A stretch of 64,000 bases of DNA from Nomia melanderi (GCF_051020985.1 NC_135009.1:13958606-14022605), one strand, 5' to 3'; shown: positions 47,611-59,842, counted from the stretch's first letter. Made by a program: numbers and translations. Notes: generated by a model not told the origin, from the letters alone.

Positions 47611-50102
47611 TCATTTCTCCTACACGTATAACACACCATAAAACACATTCACCATTAAATACCTTATCAATGGTAATCTCGCACAAGATCCCCATTATAA
47701 AAGTACTAATTACCGCGTGCTCCGGAAGGAGCCGGCTCAAGACGCGATACCGCGACCGCGCAGGAAAAAAGGATCGGGGCGGAAGGTCGGGATCGACCAC
47801 GGTTTCCGCACGGAAACCTGTCAGCGCGGCGACGGCTCGCCTCCGCAGACGGTGGATCGGTATATTTTTTTCCTTTTTTTTCGGGGCCCGGCCGATAACG
47901 CGTTCCCACAGGAAAGCGAGCGAGCGAGCGAGTCCCCGGGAATCAGTGTCGTGATGCTGCAACGTCAATAGCTCCTCGCCGCGTTCCGTGGCCCTCGAGA
48001 GCCCTGATAAAAGTGACGTGGGCCCGATTAGATCGCGCTCTTGTTTGCTCGTCCTCGCCCATGTTTGAACGGTGATCTCACCGTTTGGTCCATCCGGTCT
48101 GGGATTAGGTCAAAGTCTCCGGGCGTTGATAAAAATCGACAGTCCGTACCTACCGAACTTTTCTTCTCTCGACGGGGCTAGACGTTTACCTGAGCCACGA
48201 CGATTCCTTAGGGCTTTATCTCGCTCTTCCCCCTTTTCTTGTTTGTTGCGTCGCCTGAGCCCTTTCGCAAACTTAGCTACGTGTTTGCTGACGCTTCTCT
48301 GATTTACCGTTTTGTACTGTCCTGTTTGACGAGCTTTTTATTCGTGTTGACGTGTTTTGCAGTTTGAGGTGTATGGTTCTTTGTCTTTTTGTGTTTGTTC
48401 GGTGGTATTTTATTATTGTTGGGTTATTGTTATTGTTATTCTATTATTATTATTTATTAGTGATTTGGTTTTATATTTTACCATTGGTAATTTAGAGAAA
48501 ACGAGGAAGAATTGTTTTGTTATTTTGACTTGCTTATTTTGAGGTAGCATGTTGATATTAGCAATATGATTAATTTCAATCAATTTATGAATGGTAATCG
48601 AATTTGGATGAATCCAGCTAGAAATCTTCCTCACTTGTTATTGCATCATCATGCAAGTTGAGAATGTTTCGCTGAAATAGTTTGAATCATCTGTTGCCAG
48701 TTGCCGGACTCGAGTTTGGCATCGAGCATTATCATTATTATAATACCGACGTATCATACTCGATACTCGGCGCGACGAGGATTAGAGCGATTAAAGTGAT
48801 TTAATTGGCTGAAACAATACCTTACCATCGATCGAAAGAGAAGTTGATATTCCCGATTTCTATCTTTCACGTTTCTAAAAATACAATTGTATCCTACTTC
48901 CGGAGCGCTGAAACTGCCACTCGAGATTCCATTTTCACGCTTTAACGCCGAACTCTATAAATTCTCTTTATCGAGCGATTACGCGTCGATATTGAAGTGT
49001 CATCTGACGGAGATCCGAAGATTCCTGGCTTCGCCTAGCGAATATTCTCCAATCATAGCGAATACCACGAAGCAAACAACACATTAACTTCCTATACAAT
49101 TCAACGACAATTCTCGTTTTTTCACCTCGAAGTAAACAGAATTAACTAATTAAATTTCCGAAACGTTTCGCTCTTGTAAGAGAAACAAATTCTCAATCTT
49201 CAGCGACGATTAAACACGTACGATAGAATCTAATCAAAGATCGTTAAGCTTCATCCGAAGAAAATTACTAAGCGAAATTTCAATCGAAAGCGATCAAATT
49301 TTTAAACAGCCGACAGAGCAGCAGTTTCAAAATCGGTGGTTACGAAAGAAGAGTCGCCGATGCTTCAATATCGCTTTATCTGCGGCCGATTCGATTCGAT
49401 CCAGACTTCTTTGAAGCAATAATCTCGAAGTGTACATTTCACGAGGGAATGAAAAATGGAGGGAGAGGAAAAAAGCGAAACGGTAACCACGGACGGCGTG
49501 TTTGCGATCGCGCGATCATCTTATCCGCGAGCGGTTTCCGAAGACGAATGGGAGGGAAAAAAGAAACTGAAAGAAGGTACTTTTTCGCCGATATCGCGCC
49601 GGCGGAGGCTTTTATCGTTCGCGGAGATCGAGAATAGAATCTTCGAGGCCTCGAGCGAGAGCGGACATTTTCATATCTCGCTGTCCAGATAATGGTCTAT
49701 CTCGGTATCTGCGTATCGGCCGAAAGAAATAGTCGTATCCTTCCTATCTGCCGCGACGGATCAGATTAAGCCGCGTTCATTCGTCGCGACGATCGATGCG
49801 AGTACTTAACACTCGGGCGACCGCAAAGAAAGAACTGTAACTACATCCGTTATCTTCAATTATAATCATTCAATTAACCCTCTATGGGCCGTTTGTTCAC
49901 AAACAAAATCTATGCAGTACAAAATTAATATCCACATATGAATACAAATTATTAATTTTGTAAAATGATTAATTTTGTTTCGTTAAATACGTGCGTGGTA
50001 ATTAAGAAGTGATTTGCATAGTTATAAATGGATATATATTCTTGTCTAATAGTTTGTATTGTTTTGACGAATTGAATCATTTGCCTGGTAATGAAAATGG
50101 AG
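47611..50102. other. Intergenic DNA
   Basis: A CpG-rich patch at about 47700-48000 (with a short GAGC repeat near 47921) and AT-rich remainder. Both strands have open frames across the patch but none has a recognisable domain, so none is called. Confidence 0.5.
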
Positions 50103-50309
50103 TTAACCCTTTGCTTGATTTGCTTGATTTAACCGAACAAAATGATCAAATTTAGAATTCAATATCAAATTCTCTATAATGTATCGACACATGGAACATC
50201 GAAATAAACTAGTTCTGTCACTTAATTTATTTATAAACATATAATTGATATTTAATCAGAAAATAATGAATATTTGTCGAGAAAAATATTCTCGAGTGCA
50301 AAGGGTTAA
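50103..50309. mobile_element. MITE, family B
   Basis: A 207-bp element from TTAACCCTTTGCTTG to TCGAGTGCAAAGGGTTAA. Confidence 0.75.
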
Positions 50310-51055
50310 TAATTGAAATTTCGATTTAATTGTTGTCTAATTTTGATAATATTAATTTGTTGAGGTTGCGATTGAAATAAAGGAAATGGTTTTCGAATAA
50401 TTGATAATGTAGTAGCTCAGATGTCTCGTGTTCAGTGAAGTAGCAGCGATTTGGTTGTATACAAAAATACTCGTTCATTATCATGATTATATAATTAACT
50501 TTCTTGATCGAGAAGATAGAGGAGCAAACATTGTATCTTCCTGTTATCGAGCATTTAATTCCACCGGCTAAATCATTCGCGAGAGGGATAACCATTGAGT
50601 GGGATCGTGGCAGAAAAAATTCCAGTCCTCCCTCACTGAGTCTCCGATTCAACGAGTGTTCATTCTTAACGCGCATGATCGGTCATCTGCTCGCAGATCT
50701 TCCGCGGAGATAAATTATTCATATTATATAAATGCTTCAGGCGGCCCGATAATGATTTAGAATCACTGTGAACGTGATTCAAGATACAGATTTCCTCGAA
50801 ATTTCTTATTCTCCGTTCGAGCGAGTCAAAAATGTCACTCGTCGACACGAATCGGAAATATTAGAATGAATGAAAATATAGAACGAATCGGGAAATTCTA
50901 CTCGTTGAAATAAATAAAAAACTCTACTCACTCAAACGAGTAAAAAATCCTGTTCACTGAAAGAAACAAAAATCACTCATTCAAACTATTAGTTCCAACG
51001 GAACAATGAATCAGTTTTTATGTCAAGACAATAAGTAAACATGTCTTCGGTGCAA

Positions 51056-51180
51056 TTAACCCTTTGCACTCGAAAGTTTTTCAGTGGAAACATTCCACAT
51101 TTTTCGACGAGATATAGATAACTAATTTAACGATAATTCACAGATAAATTGAGCTACAAAGCTAGTTCATTTAAATATTC
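51056..51180. mobile_element. MITE, family B, left part
   Basis: Begins TTAACCCTTTGCACTCGAAAG. The right half is absent before the next element at 51204. Confidence 0.55.
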
Positions 51181-51203
51181 CCTATAGCAATACAAGGTTC
51201 AAT

Positions 51204-51457
51204 TTAACCCTTTGCACTCCAAAAATTTGTCACTAGAAATATTCAATTTATTTTTACGAGATATAGATGACATTTGTTAAAACTAACTTAACGAGGAATC
51301 GATTCACAAAATAAGGGAAACAATGGTATTTTATTTCCACGTTTCACGTATCGACAAATTACTCAAAATTTAATGTTAAATACGCAATTTTACAATTTTG
51401 CAATTATGCACCAATCGAGTGGTGACTGAGAGGCACCTTTGGAATGCAAAAGGTTAA
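51204..51457. mobile_element. MITE, family B, long form
   Basis: A 254-bp element from TTAACCCTTTGCACTCC to GGAATGCAAAAGGTTAA. The interior matches 54682-54923 closely (ACTAGAAATATTCAATTTA and the block TATTTCCACGTTTCACGTAT). Confidence 0.8.
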
Positions 51458-51881
51458 ATCTTGACGTAATGAAAAATTGCATTAACTTATTTCATAAACA
51501 TCATCGCGCAAATTGAGATCCTTTTCTCCTTTCATCGACTGCCATTTTACCCCGTCGAATCCATTGATGGCCGTCACCGCCGATTCTACGTCTAACACAA
51601 GTAAATCAAAGATTCTACTAAATCCCGAGGATGACCGCCTAATTTCCGATCAACCGTGGCTGATTGGCAGTCCATCAACGTCTCGCGGGCCAGACTGTCC
51701 ACGAGGGGGTTAGAAAGCGGCGGGAAATTCGGCGTCCGACGAGACACGAAGGAAAGCGACGGTGTGTCGCGTGAGCGGCGCACATTAACGACACACATGT
51801 TACAAAGTCGCAACCCCCGTGGAACCTGATGAGCATATAATGGCGCGGGGAGGCTCAAAGGGACTGCCAACCCGGGTTTGG

Positions 51882-51899
51882 ACAGGTATTTATACCTGT
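51882..51899. promoter_or_regulatory. Palindrome ACAGGTAT-TT-ATACCTGT
   Basis: Perfect 8-bp arms around TT, each holding a CAGGT half-site of the kind bound by Snail/ZEB-type zinc-finger factors. It lies in a GC-rich patch with no gene next to it. Confidence 0.3.
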
Positions 51900-52267
51900 A
51901 TTTACACGGCCCGCTCGGACATCTGTTGTCGCGCAGGTAGCCCAGACGAAACAACGCACGCGCGCAGGTATATCCAAACAAGCGCGCAGGGGTGTTGCGA
52001 CAAGCTGATTTGAAATTTTCAATGACGCTTCGACAAGGATAGGTGTGCTCGTCGAGGGATCCAGGGAGAAATTTGCTTTTCGTTCATTAACGGATAGTTG
52101 AGAGGATTTCCTCGGATTAGGGACTTCCAAACGTTTATGCGAATTCGAGAGATTCAATGGAACTCTTGGAAATTATGGGGTACTGGAATGAACTGATGCT
52201 GTTGAAGGACTGAGGAATTATCTGTAGAAGCGCATGCGTTCTGCAGATACAGCTTCGAACAGAGTGA

Positions 52268-52638
52268 TTAACAAAATGAATGCCATGGGGGTGGTGACCC
52301 CCAAGCAAATCGAATTACTATAGTACACTGAAGTAACACTTTGACTGCCACGTTACCTAAATTAGGGTGACAGTATCTTTCACGTAAACTTGAATATGAA
52401 TTTTCTTGGTAACGCGTCGAACGAACCGAATTTTAGATGTATGAGATATAAAGAAGATAGTAGAGCAATTATTAAGAATCTTGACCTTTTAGTTTCTACT
52501 TAAGGAAGAGAACTGTTTCGAGTACATGGGAGTTCTGACGACACTTGGCAGTCAAAGTGTTAAACGATGATTGTTCGCAATATTTCTATATTATAAATAA
52601 TGCGATCCATTGCGGTGACATTCAGTTTGACGGGTTAA
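52268..52638. mobile_element. MITE, family F, split by a family-C insertion (copy F5)
   Basis: The left part TTAACAAAATGAATGCC holds the hairpin GGGGGT-GGTG-ACCCCC (52287-52302), 15 bp inside TTAA. The right part ends GTTTGACGGGTTAA. A complete family-C element separates the two. Confidence 0.75.
52333..52563. mobile_element. MITE, family C, inside a family-F element (copy C3)
   Basis: The left end GTAACACTTTGACTGCC has lost its first T; the right end is CAGTCAAAGTGTTAA. The subterminal palindrome (52352-52371) is decayed. Confidence 0.8.
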
Positions 52639-52714
52639 TATTGAATATCAAATTTTATAGTTTCACTGCGTGAAATCAAGCGGTGAGAGTCACCGTTCGA
52701 GTTCAAAGGGTTAA
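52635..52714. mobile_element. MITE, family B, right-end remnant
   Basis: Runs from the shared TTAA to GTTCGAGTTCAAAGGGTTAA. It includes CAAATTTTATAGTTTCACTG, found in other family-B right halves. Confidence 0.55.
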
Positions 52715-53218
52715 CATCTCTGCTACTCCAACCGTATTCACAGCGAATTGACGAGAGCCACACGAAGGTTCGAATTTGTTTAAAATTCAATGCGACGCGG
52801 GTCCCAAAGGAAGAATCGTTAGATTCCGAACCGCTAGATCTCCATGATCTCCCTTCTACGTCGGCCGTGGCACGTGAATAGAAAAAAAGTAGGTGTCCAG
52901 GTCGAAGATATCAGCGATGTGTCCCGCGACGCGACGCTACGCCGATACACCGATTCCTCTCCCGCGGACCCGGCCCACCTCCTCGGAACAGTACTTCCAA
53001 TTGCCGGTCATATTCTAACGGATAACCTACATTCGCGGCGAACTGATACGCCGTCATGGCCGTCCACGTGGATTAGCCTGGGCTCCCTTTCGTATGCGAC
53101 TTTCGTAGCTTCTTTCCTCGCCGTGCGTGCACCTTCTATTCGGATACAGTTCGCCTCTGCGGTGGCCACAGGCTAACAGTGCACGGGGGCAAAGGCGAAA
53201 GATCAGTTAACGTGTTTC

Positions 53219-53590
53219 TTAACCCTTCGCGCGGTACAATATTTTTCATTACAAATATTCGTCACTTTCTGACTAATTATTAACGATTTTTTCTTGCAAC
53301 GAGTTAGTTTCACAGAAACGAAATAAGGGGAAGAATGATATTTTATTTCCACATTTCACGTATTGATAGATTACTCAAGACTTTATGTTAAGTACCAAAT
53401 TTTACAATTTTATCGTAAGTCGCCTCTCGAGTGCAAAGATTTAATATTATATTTCGTGTAATGCATCAATTTGAGAAATACTGAAATAAAACAGCTTTGT
53501 TCCTCAATAAAATTAGTTTCACAAAATACTATCTTTACCTCATCGGAAAATGTTAAAATATTTCTAGAAAAGAACTCCGAATGCAAATCT
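53219..53590. mobile_element. MITE, family B, one full and one truncated copy
   Basis: The full copy, 53219-53444, runs from TTAACCCTTCGCGCGG to TCGAGTGCAAAGATTTAA. A second, right-hand part follows from the shared TTAA (53441-53590). The same arrangement recurs at 54682-55050. Confidence 0.65.
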
Positions 53591-53760
53591 CTTTTTCTTC
53601 TCATTTTCGCTAGGAATAAAAACTAGTTCTATTAATCGGATACAAAAGAATCACAAAGCAAAGATTAAACTATATTATACACAATTTCAACCTTTCACTG
53701 ACGAATGTCCACATGCAAGATCAAATGTTCATACTCAGAACACTGAGTAATCAAACGATT

Positions 53761-54110
53761 TAATTACTCAAACACCAATAAACCAGTACATAGTTTCCTC
53801 ATTCTCTACTTCATCAATCGACAAATAATTCAGGTTCATCTATTGAATGTCTCCTATATTTAAGAATCTCCTCAAAGAGTCAATCATCGTTTCAATTCAA
53901 TAACGAAACCAACTTCAATTCTACTCAATTCCAATTTTTAATTACTCAAACAGCAAGAAACCAGTACATAGTTTCTTCATTCTCTACTTCATCAATCGAC
54001 AAATAATTCAATTTCATCTGTCGAATGTCTCCTATATTTAAGAATCTCCTCAAAGAGTAGTCCACCATCGTTTCAATAACAAGAACTTCAATTCCACTCA
54101 ATTTCAATCA
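53761..54110. repeat. Tandem duplication, period 178 bp
   Basis: AATTACTCAAACACCAAT-type start at 53762 and 53940, then AACCAGTACATAGTTTC, CTACTTCATCAATCGACAA and AAGAATCTCCTCAAAGAGT in both. The segment just before it (about 53690-53760) resembles the left half of family D, so this may be an amplified family-D piece. Confidence 0.85.
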
Positions 54111-54681
54111 TTGCAATCCTCCATTTGCCAAAGTGTCTACTCTACCTTCGACTACCTCCACTCAGCTCTCACAAAAATTCAAATTCAGTTCTATTATCAT
54201 CATCGTAGCTCCAAAAGACCGAAACTAAAGAACTTCCTGGGAGTGACCTAGACTAGAGGCAACCTTTTTTGTAAGAAAAATCGTCGAACTCATGAATGAA
54301 CAGGGTCTTCACTTTCGTTCGACTGTTCGAGCTCTGACGTCAGCTGCGCGATGTTAAACGTCGTCGACGGCCCCGGAAGGGCGTCAGCAACCGGAAACGG
54401 AGCCGCGGAGCGGTCCAATTGCGAAACGATCGAGACATTCGGCGAGCAGAGGCCGTGGAGAGAGATGAAGCGCACCGCGCAGGTGACTAACGACACCGGT
54501 ATGCTGGACGCGAACGGTTCGCCGTGCATCTATCCGGGCGGCCAGTGAACTGTTCGCGCAGGGGTCAACCTCTGCGTTCACGCTACGAGCACAGGGTCAG
54601 AGAGAAACGTCTGTTTTTCAATGAAACTTTGAAACTTGCATGTTGTGGAGTGTATATCAGGTATATATAGGAAAGAAAGGG

Positions 54682-55050
54682 TTAACCCTTTGCACTCGAA
54701 AAATTTGTTACTAGAAATATTCAATTTATTTTTATGAGATACAGATGAAATTTTGTTAAATTAACTTAACGAAGGATCTATTCACAAAATAAGGGGAACA
54801 ATGGTATTTGATTTCCACATTTCATGTATCGACAGATTACTCAAGACTTAATGTTAAATTTTATAATTTTGATGCACCGATCGAGTGGTGATTGGGAGGC
54901 ACCTTTCGAGTGCAAAGGGTTAACATTATATTTCGTATAATGCATCAATTTGAGAAATATTGAAGGAAAATAGCTTTGTTCCTCAATCAAGTTAGTTTCA
55001 CAAATTATTGTTAGAAAATGTGAAAATGTTTCTAGTGAAAAACTCTCGAG
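54682..55050. mobile_element. MITE, family B, one full and one truncated copy
   Basis: The full copy, 54682-54923 (242 bp), runs from TTAACCCTTTGCACTCG to TCGAGTGCAAAGGGTTAA. A right-hand part follows to about 55050 (CTCGAGTGCAAAGTGTAA). Confidence 0.75.
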
Positions 55051-55646
55051 TGCAAAGTGTAAAGTTCGTATGTCAATTTAGATCTCGGAATTCTATTCTT
55101 CCTCTGTTTTTTTACATTATTCATCGTTTTATTACAGTAACGTACAAACTGAAAGTTCTTGAATCGATCGTCCAGTCAAAGGCAAGCGTTCTTTTGATCC
55201 GCGGAGTTAATCGGTTCGACTCGTGACCGGTCGTACTCTACACCGTGGCGACGAAAATTTCCGCTCGTCTTTCGACCTGCGACGACACCTGAGACGCGAT
55301 TCCTTTCTTTGCGAAACGACGCTCCCGGCCACGGAGGAGTTACGGAATTCATCCGAGCGATGGAATTTAGCTGATGGTGGATCGAAGAAGTCGCTGAATC
55401 GATTTGGTCGGCGCGATGACGCGGATGCTCGGGAAACGGAAAGTTTTGTGATTTCTCGAGAGGTCATTTATAACACCTTCATCCTAGAATATTTCTTAAC
55501 AATATTTCTGTTGTATTAAATATCCAAAATTCCATTGAGAAAGTGTAAAAGATTCAATTAACATCAGATTTCCTTTTCTTCTCTTAACGTCAATTCTCAA
55601 TTAATTTTAGATTTTTTAGAAGAGGCTGAATCATTATTTTATACGA

Positions 55647-55832
55647 TTAACACTAAATCTTTTGAAATTCCTCTATAGAAACTCGAAGAGTGCACTCATT
55701 GAGACTTCAATTAATTTACAATTTGGTTTCCATATTACTAAACCAGTTTCTCGAATGATTTCGCAGAGGAATATTACCGTTTGAACAATTGCGGAAAGGA
55801 GGAATAGGTGTTAAAGGTAGGTTCAGTGTTAA
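55647..55832. mobile_element. MITE, family E
   Basis: A 186-bp element from TTAACACTAAATCTTTTG to GGTTCAGTGTTAA. The interior CTATAGAAACTCGAAGAGTG matches the reverse complement of 20072-20295. Confidence 0.65.
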
Positions 55833-56348
55833 ACAATCGAGAAAGAGAGGAGAGAGGAGAGTGGACAGAGTAACAAACACACCTCAAGTAGATAAGGAGC
55901 AGATTACGGATCGTCTCGCGAGCTTTTTATGCTTCCCGTGTTTCCGAAGTCTCATTCATCTGTGAACGAGACGCGGCTGGAATAGAGAATGAGGGGCGGC
56001 CATTGGTCCGTTCCGTTTCTCTTCTCTCGCCGTGTGTCTCCAGCATCGAAAGCAGCGAGATTCCTATAGAAACCTCTCTCCTCTTTCTCCCATCGGTTAA
56101 TTCCGTGGAATCTTGCACCAAAGACGCAGGGAAACTGGCATCCCACGTTCAACACTGGAACTACCAGTCAAATAGACTTTCTGACATTTTTTTCTATAGA
56201 AAGTTCAACAGTGTATCTATGAAAATTTCGACTGGTATTCAGTTTGTCTGTTGCTACATGGATTTAATCATTTCTTGGAGATTCGTCGGTTGTATTTTTA
56301 ATATTTGCGAAAGGAAGGAGATAATTAGATATCAGTACTTCGAGCTTA

Positions 56349-56692
56349 ACACGTTGCAGACTTCAAATTAAATTAATGTAGTTCACTTAATGAAACGATT
56401 ATTTGGAAACATTTCTATATTATGAATAATGTAGAAATTATGATATGAATGATATAGAAATTATGAAATGAATAATATAGAAATTATTAAATGAATAATA
56501 TAGAAATTATGAAATGAATAATATAGAAACAATAATGCGATTCAATGAGAAAACCATTATTTTCTCTATTTTATGCAGATATTTCACGTATCGATGCATT
56601 ATATGAAACTTACTATTATATATGACACTTCGTAATCTTTTATATCGAATGAAATGGTGACTGAGAGTCACCTCTCGAGTGCAAAGGGTTAA
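56349..56692. mobile_element. Composite of family-F left part, minisatellite and family-B right part
   Basis: Begins TTAACACGTTGCAGAC and continues with family-F interior (ATTTCTATATTATGAATAATG). A repeat array of about 22-23 bp follows (about 56425-56530), then family-B sequence to TCGAGTGCAAAGGGTTAA. The hairpin GGTGACT-GAG-AGTCACC (56656-56672) is 16 bp inside TTAA. Confidence 0.65.
56425..56530. repeat. Minisatellite, period about 22-23 bp
   Basis: Four to five units of GAATAATATAGAAATTATGA and variants. The unit resembles family-F interior sequence just before it, suggesting it grew from within the element. Confidence 0.85.
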
Positions 56693-57021
56693 AAGGTGAT
56701 CGATGCCTCCCGAAGGGTTTTCATTTGTTTCTCGATTCTCTAGTTTCATGGGTTCCTCGTGCATAGTTCATCCTGTATTCAGGCAAGCTGCGGTTGAAAT
56801 ATTCTTCCCAGCTTCGTTTTCTCAGTTCATGTTACAATTACGATCGGATGCATACCGTGGAGCATAGTTTCGTGACGGAAGCGTCCCGGCCAGATGGTAT
56901 GCACTGCTTTCTCCCGTATGGTTTCCCGTGTGCATCCAGCTCGCATCGTCGTCTCCCCTTGTACAGGTATTTCGCGCGTCGCGGGTTTCCCCCCTTCGAG
57001 ATCGGTTTCGCAAAATTTTCA

Positions 57022-57172
57022 TTAACCCTCTACACTCCCGATCACCAGATGATTTCATCCAGAAACATTATAAACTTTTATTTACCATTAATCTTTGTAC
57101 ACTGCATCGATACGTGGAATATTTGAAAAAATAGCTTTGTTACCTAATTTACGTATTTCTGGTTAAATTCAT
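57022..57172. mobile_element. MITE, family B, right end lost
   Basis: Begins TTAACCCTCTACACTCCC. The interior contains AATATTTGAAAAAATAGCTTTGTT, typical of family B. It stops where the family-D element begins. Confidence 0.5.
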
Positions 57173-57379
57173 TTTAACCCTTTGCGGACGAAGACTCTGA
57201 AATGTACAAAACCTTCAACAGCTGAAGCTGAATTATATACCAATTGCGTAAATAATGGCAAAAACAGAAACTACACACTAATATCTCGCTGCCCGAGTAA
57301 TTAAATCATTTGCCTGCGACTTAGTCTTCCAAATATGAACGTTTCATCTCCCGAAATGTGTTCGTCCGGAAAGGGTTAA
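57173..57379. mobile_element. MITE, family D (copy D1)
   Basis: A 207-bp element with ends TTAACCCTTTGCGGACGAA and (reverse complement) TTAACCCTTTCCGGACGAA. A family-A right-end remnant follows at about 57395-57443. Confidence 0.8.
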
Positions 57380-57835
57380 AGAATCTTGTCTACATCTGAT
57401 TAGAAAGTACAGAATATTCGAGCCTACAGAGTTCAAAGGGTTAGAAAGCAAAGGTTAGGGACAGATGTGTATTCGATTGTTGAGTAACGGGGAAATTGTG
57501 AGTCGAACTGTTTTCTCGAGAAACTTGTTCCCCCGATTGTACGCGGGATCGAATATTCCCGACACGATCCAGCAATTTCGGCGCGGAGTTCACGGTCGAT
57601 AATTTCAAGTTGAATCGATAAGAGCGGGCGTACGGATCAGGTCTCTCGAGTGAAAATTCCCGGGAGTTGGCGAGTTCCCCGAAGAAGAGGATCGCGTGCC
57701 AAGGAGCGACCGATCGATCCTCGAGCCGCGGATGCTCGCCGGGTATATGCATAATAGAATTAACCCTCGTCGTGCCGCGACTCGGTCCGTTAGGATCTCG
57801 AGCAGATGACGAACAGTCTTCGTTCGATTGTTCGA

Positions 57836-58046
57836 TTAACCCCTTGGCGTACTATTTACTTTCGTTACTAAGCTCGCGTAATATTTTAATAATTTTGTAA
57901 GAAATACAACAGAACTTTCTACTTCAGGTGGAAACTTCATTTGAAGATAATACATTGATAGCAAAATAGTTTGCTTTGATCCTTGTTAAATTAGTTTAGA
58001 AATCTTCATCATGAGTCTCACTCGTCATTGTACAGCAAGGGGTTAA
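57836..58046. mobile_element. MITE, family H (copy H5)
   Basis: A 211-bp element from TTAACCCCTTGGCGTAC to GTACAGCAAGGGGTTAA. GAGT-CTC-ACTC forms a small hairpin near the right end. Confidence 0.75.
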
Positions 58047-58338
58047 TAGTTTCAATAACCCGAGTTCAAATTCTCGAAACTCTCTGAAGCTTAATCTTCC
58101 ATTAGTCAAATATTACAAACCTGATTATTTCTCTTGTCTCGAGTTTCAATGAACACACGTTGCATTGGATTTTAGAAATATTATTTTGTAAATGTTTACA
58201 CCAATTTTGATGCGATCACACTGACATGTACCCCAATTACCTGCTACCAAATCTCCAGTTTCCACAATCTAAACAAACGAGCATCAATTCTTTTAGAATT
58301 GATTTTTATAAATTCCGGTAAACCTAGTGTTAAACTTA

Positions 58339-58453
58339 TTAATTTCTCGTTGCGCAATGATTTGTGGCATTTTTGTTCACATCGAGAATGATTCCGTCGA
58401 AAGAAATGTTTCTTCGGTGAAACTGAAGATTTCTCTGATTCTGTCCAGAGGCT
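58339..58453. repeat. Dispersed repeat, copy 2
   Basis: Second copy of the sequence at 45627-45720, with about 20 bp inserted around AAAGAAATGTTTCTTCG. No TTAA ends or inverted termini are apparent. Confidence 0.75.
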
Positions 58454-58820
58454 GACCGATGACCTAAAAAACCTAAAAAAACCAAGGTTAACCAAGTTAA
58501 CCAAAAAGCAAAGGTAGCCTACATAATACTGCAACTACCTTCCTCTCCTCCCGAGATTCCAAGCGCGCAAGAGAAACCTCGCCCGAAGCGTGCAAAGACG
58601 AGACATCCTGCGGATCCTATGGATCAGCCTGGAAAAATAGGTCAGCCGAGAAAGCCACGAGGAGAGTTTCACGTGGTTGCCTCGGAAGGAAGCTGCAAAT
58701 TACACCATCCTCTCGGCGGCGGGGCAACCAGCGCGACACACGGACACTGGCGCACGTACGTGCGTGAACGCGTATCTGCGACGAGGAGGTATCATGTGGT
58801 AGGTCTCTACATTTCGTGCA

Positions 58821-58900
58821 TCCCGTATAATGGTCTCCCGGCGGCCGGAAGTCAGCTACCTGTCTCCCACGTGTGTGATGCAGCCAGCCTCCCAACGTAA
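58821..58900. repeat. Duplicated GC-rich block, copy 1
   Basis: Shares AGCTACCTGTCTCCCACGTG and GATGCAGCC...CTCCCAACG with 59843-59922. It contains an E-box CACGTG. Confidence 0.75.
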
Positions 58901-59180
58901 CGCGACGCAACACGGCCGCTGAGGTCAACACCGCTCGAACGTGCGCGCGAGCGTGTTCACGCGCCGTACACAACCTCGCCGCGGACAAAAGCACGGGGAC
59001 GACCGCAAGGTGTCACAATGTCAAGTGTTTTTCGCTGTAACCGTGGAACGCGTGAACGATGCCGGACAATCGGCCGCATTGACCAGCTCGTAGACTGGAA
59101 CTGAATATTTCTGGACGCGGCGTGTTCCGGATGACACCGCGGATGCTCATCCGATTGCTTTCATATGGGTTTCCTTGTTT

Positions 59181-59442
59181 CTTCAATGGTTTTCGGGGAA
59201 CTATGTTTTTGATGTAGTTGGTTAATTGGGAAATTGTGATTGTAGGTTGCTCTAACTTTGGGTTATTTGTTTATTACTGCGTTTGTTTTTGTGGTTTGAG
59301 GGGAATCAACTTCAATGGTTTTCAAGGAGAGAACAATGGTTTTGATGTAGTTGGTTAGTTGGGAAATTGTGACTATAGATTGCTCTGGCTTTGGGTTATT
59401 TATTTATTATTGTGTATATATATGTGGTTCGAGAGGAATCAA
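59181..59442. repeat. Tandem duplication, period 129 bp
   Basis: Copy 1 59181-59309 and copy 2 59310-59442. Both have CTTCAATGGTTTTC, TTTTGATGTAGTTGGTTA, TTGGGAAATTGTGA and CTTTGGGTTATTT. A short family-B-like element follows directly. Confidence 0.9.
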
Positions 59443-59532
59443 CCCTTTCGAGAGGTGACTATCAGTCGCTAGACATCTCGTCGGAAAATATTGAACATTT
59501 CCAGTGAAAAACTGTCGAGTGCAAGGGGTTAA
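59439..59532. mobile_element. MITE, family B, very short form
   Basis: A 94-bp piece from TCAACCCTTTCGAGAGG to GTCGAGTGCAAGGGGTTAA. It looks like an internally deleted copy. Confidence 0.5.
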
Positions 59533-59842
59533 CTTTTCTCCGTTTCAGTAATACACGGAATGAGTTCAGAATTTGATTAGCAACTTGAGCGTGAACGTAA
59601 ACCAAATTCGTTTGTTATAGAATTCAAAATTCCTACTGTAAATGTAAATTCGTATTTACACTGAAATCATTCGAAAGGTTCTCTAAAGGGTTACTATCAT
59701 TATAAATAAATAAGCAAGTGATTGCTGAACGTAGTCGCGCAGAAGCAAGTGTATTAAAAACTAGCTGTCCAATTAAGAAGAGCAAAATTCCATGGAGAGA
59801 GACGAGTGCCACGGTGGCCACAGCTCGGTAGACGCCGAGTGC

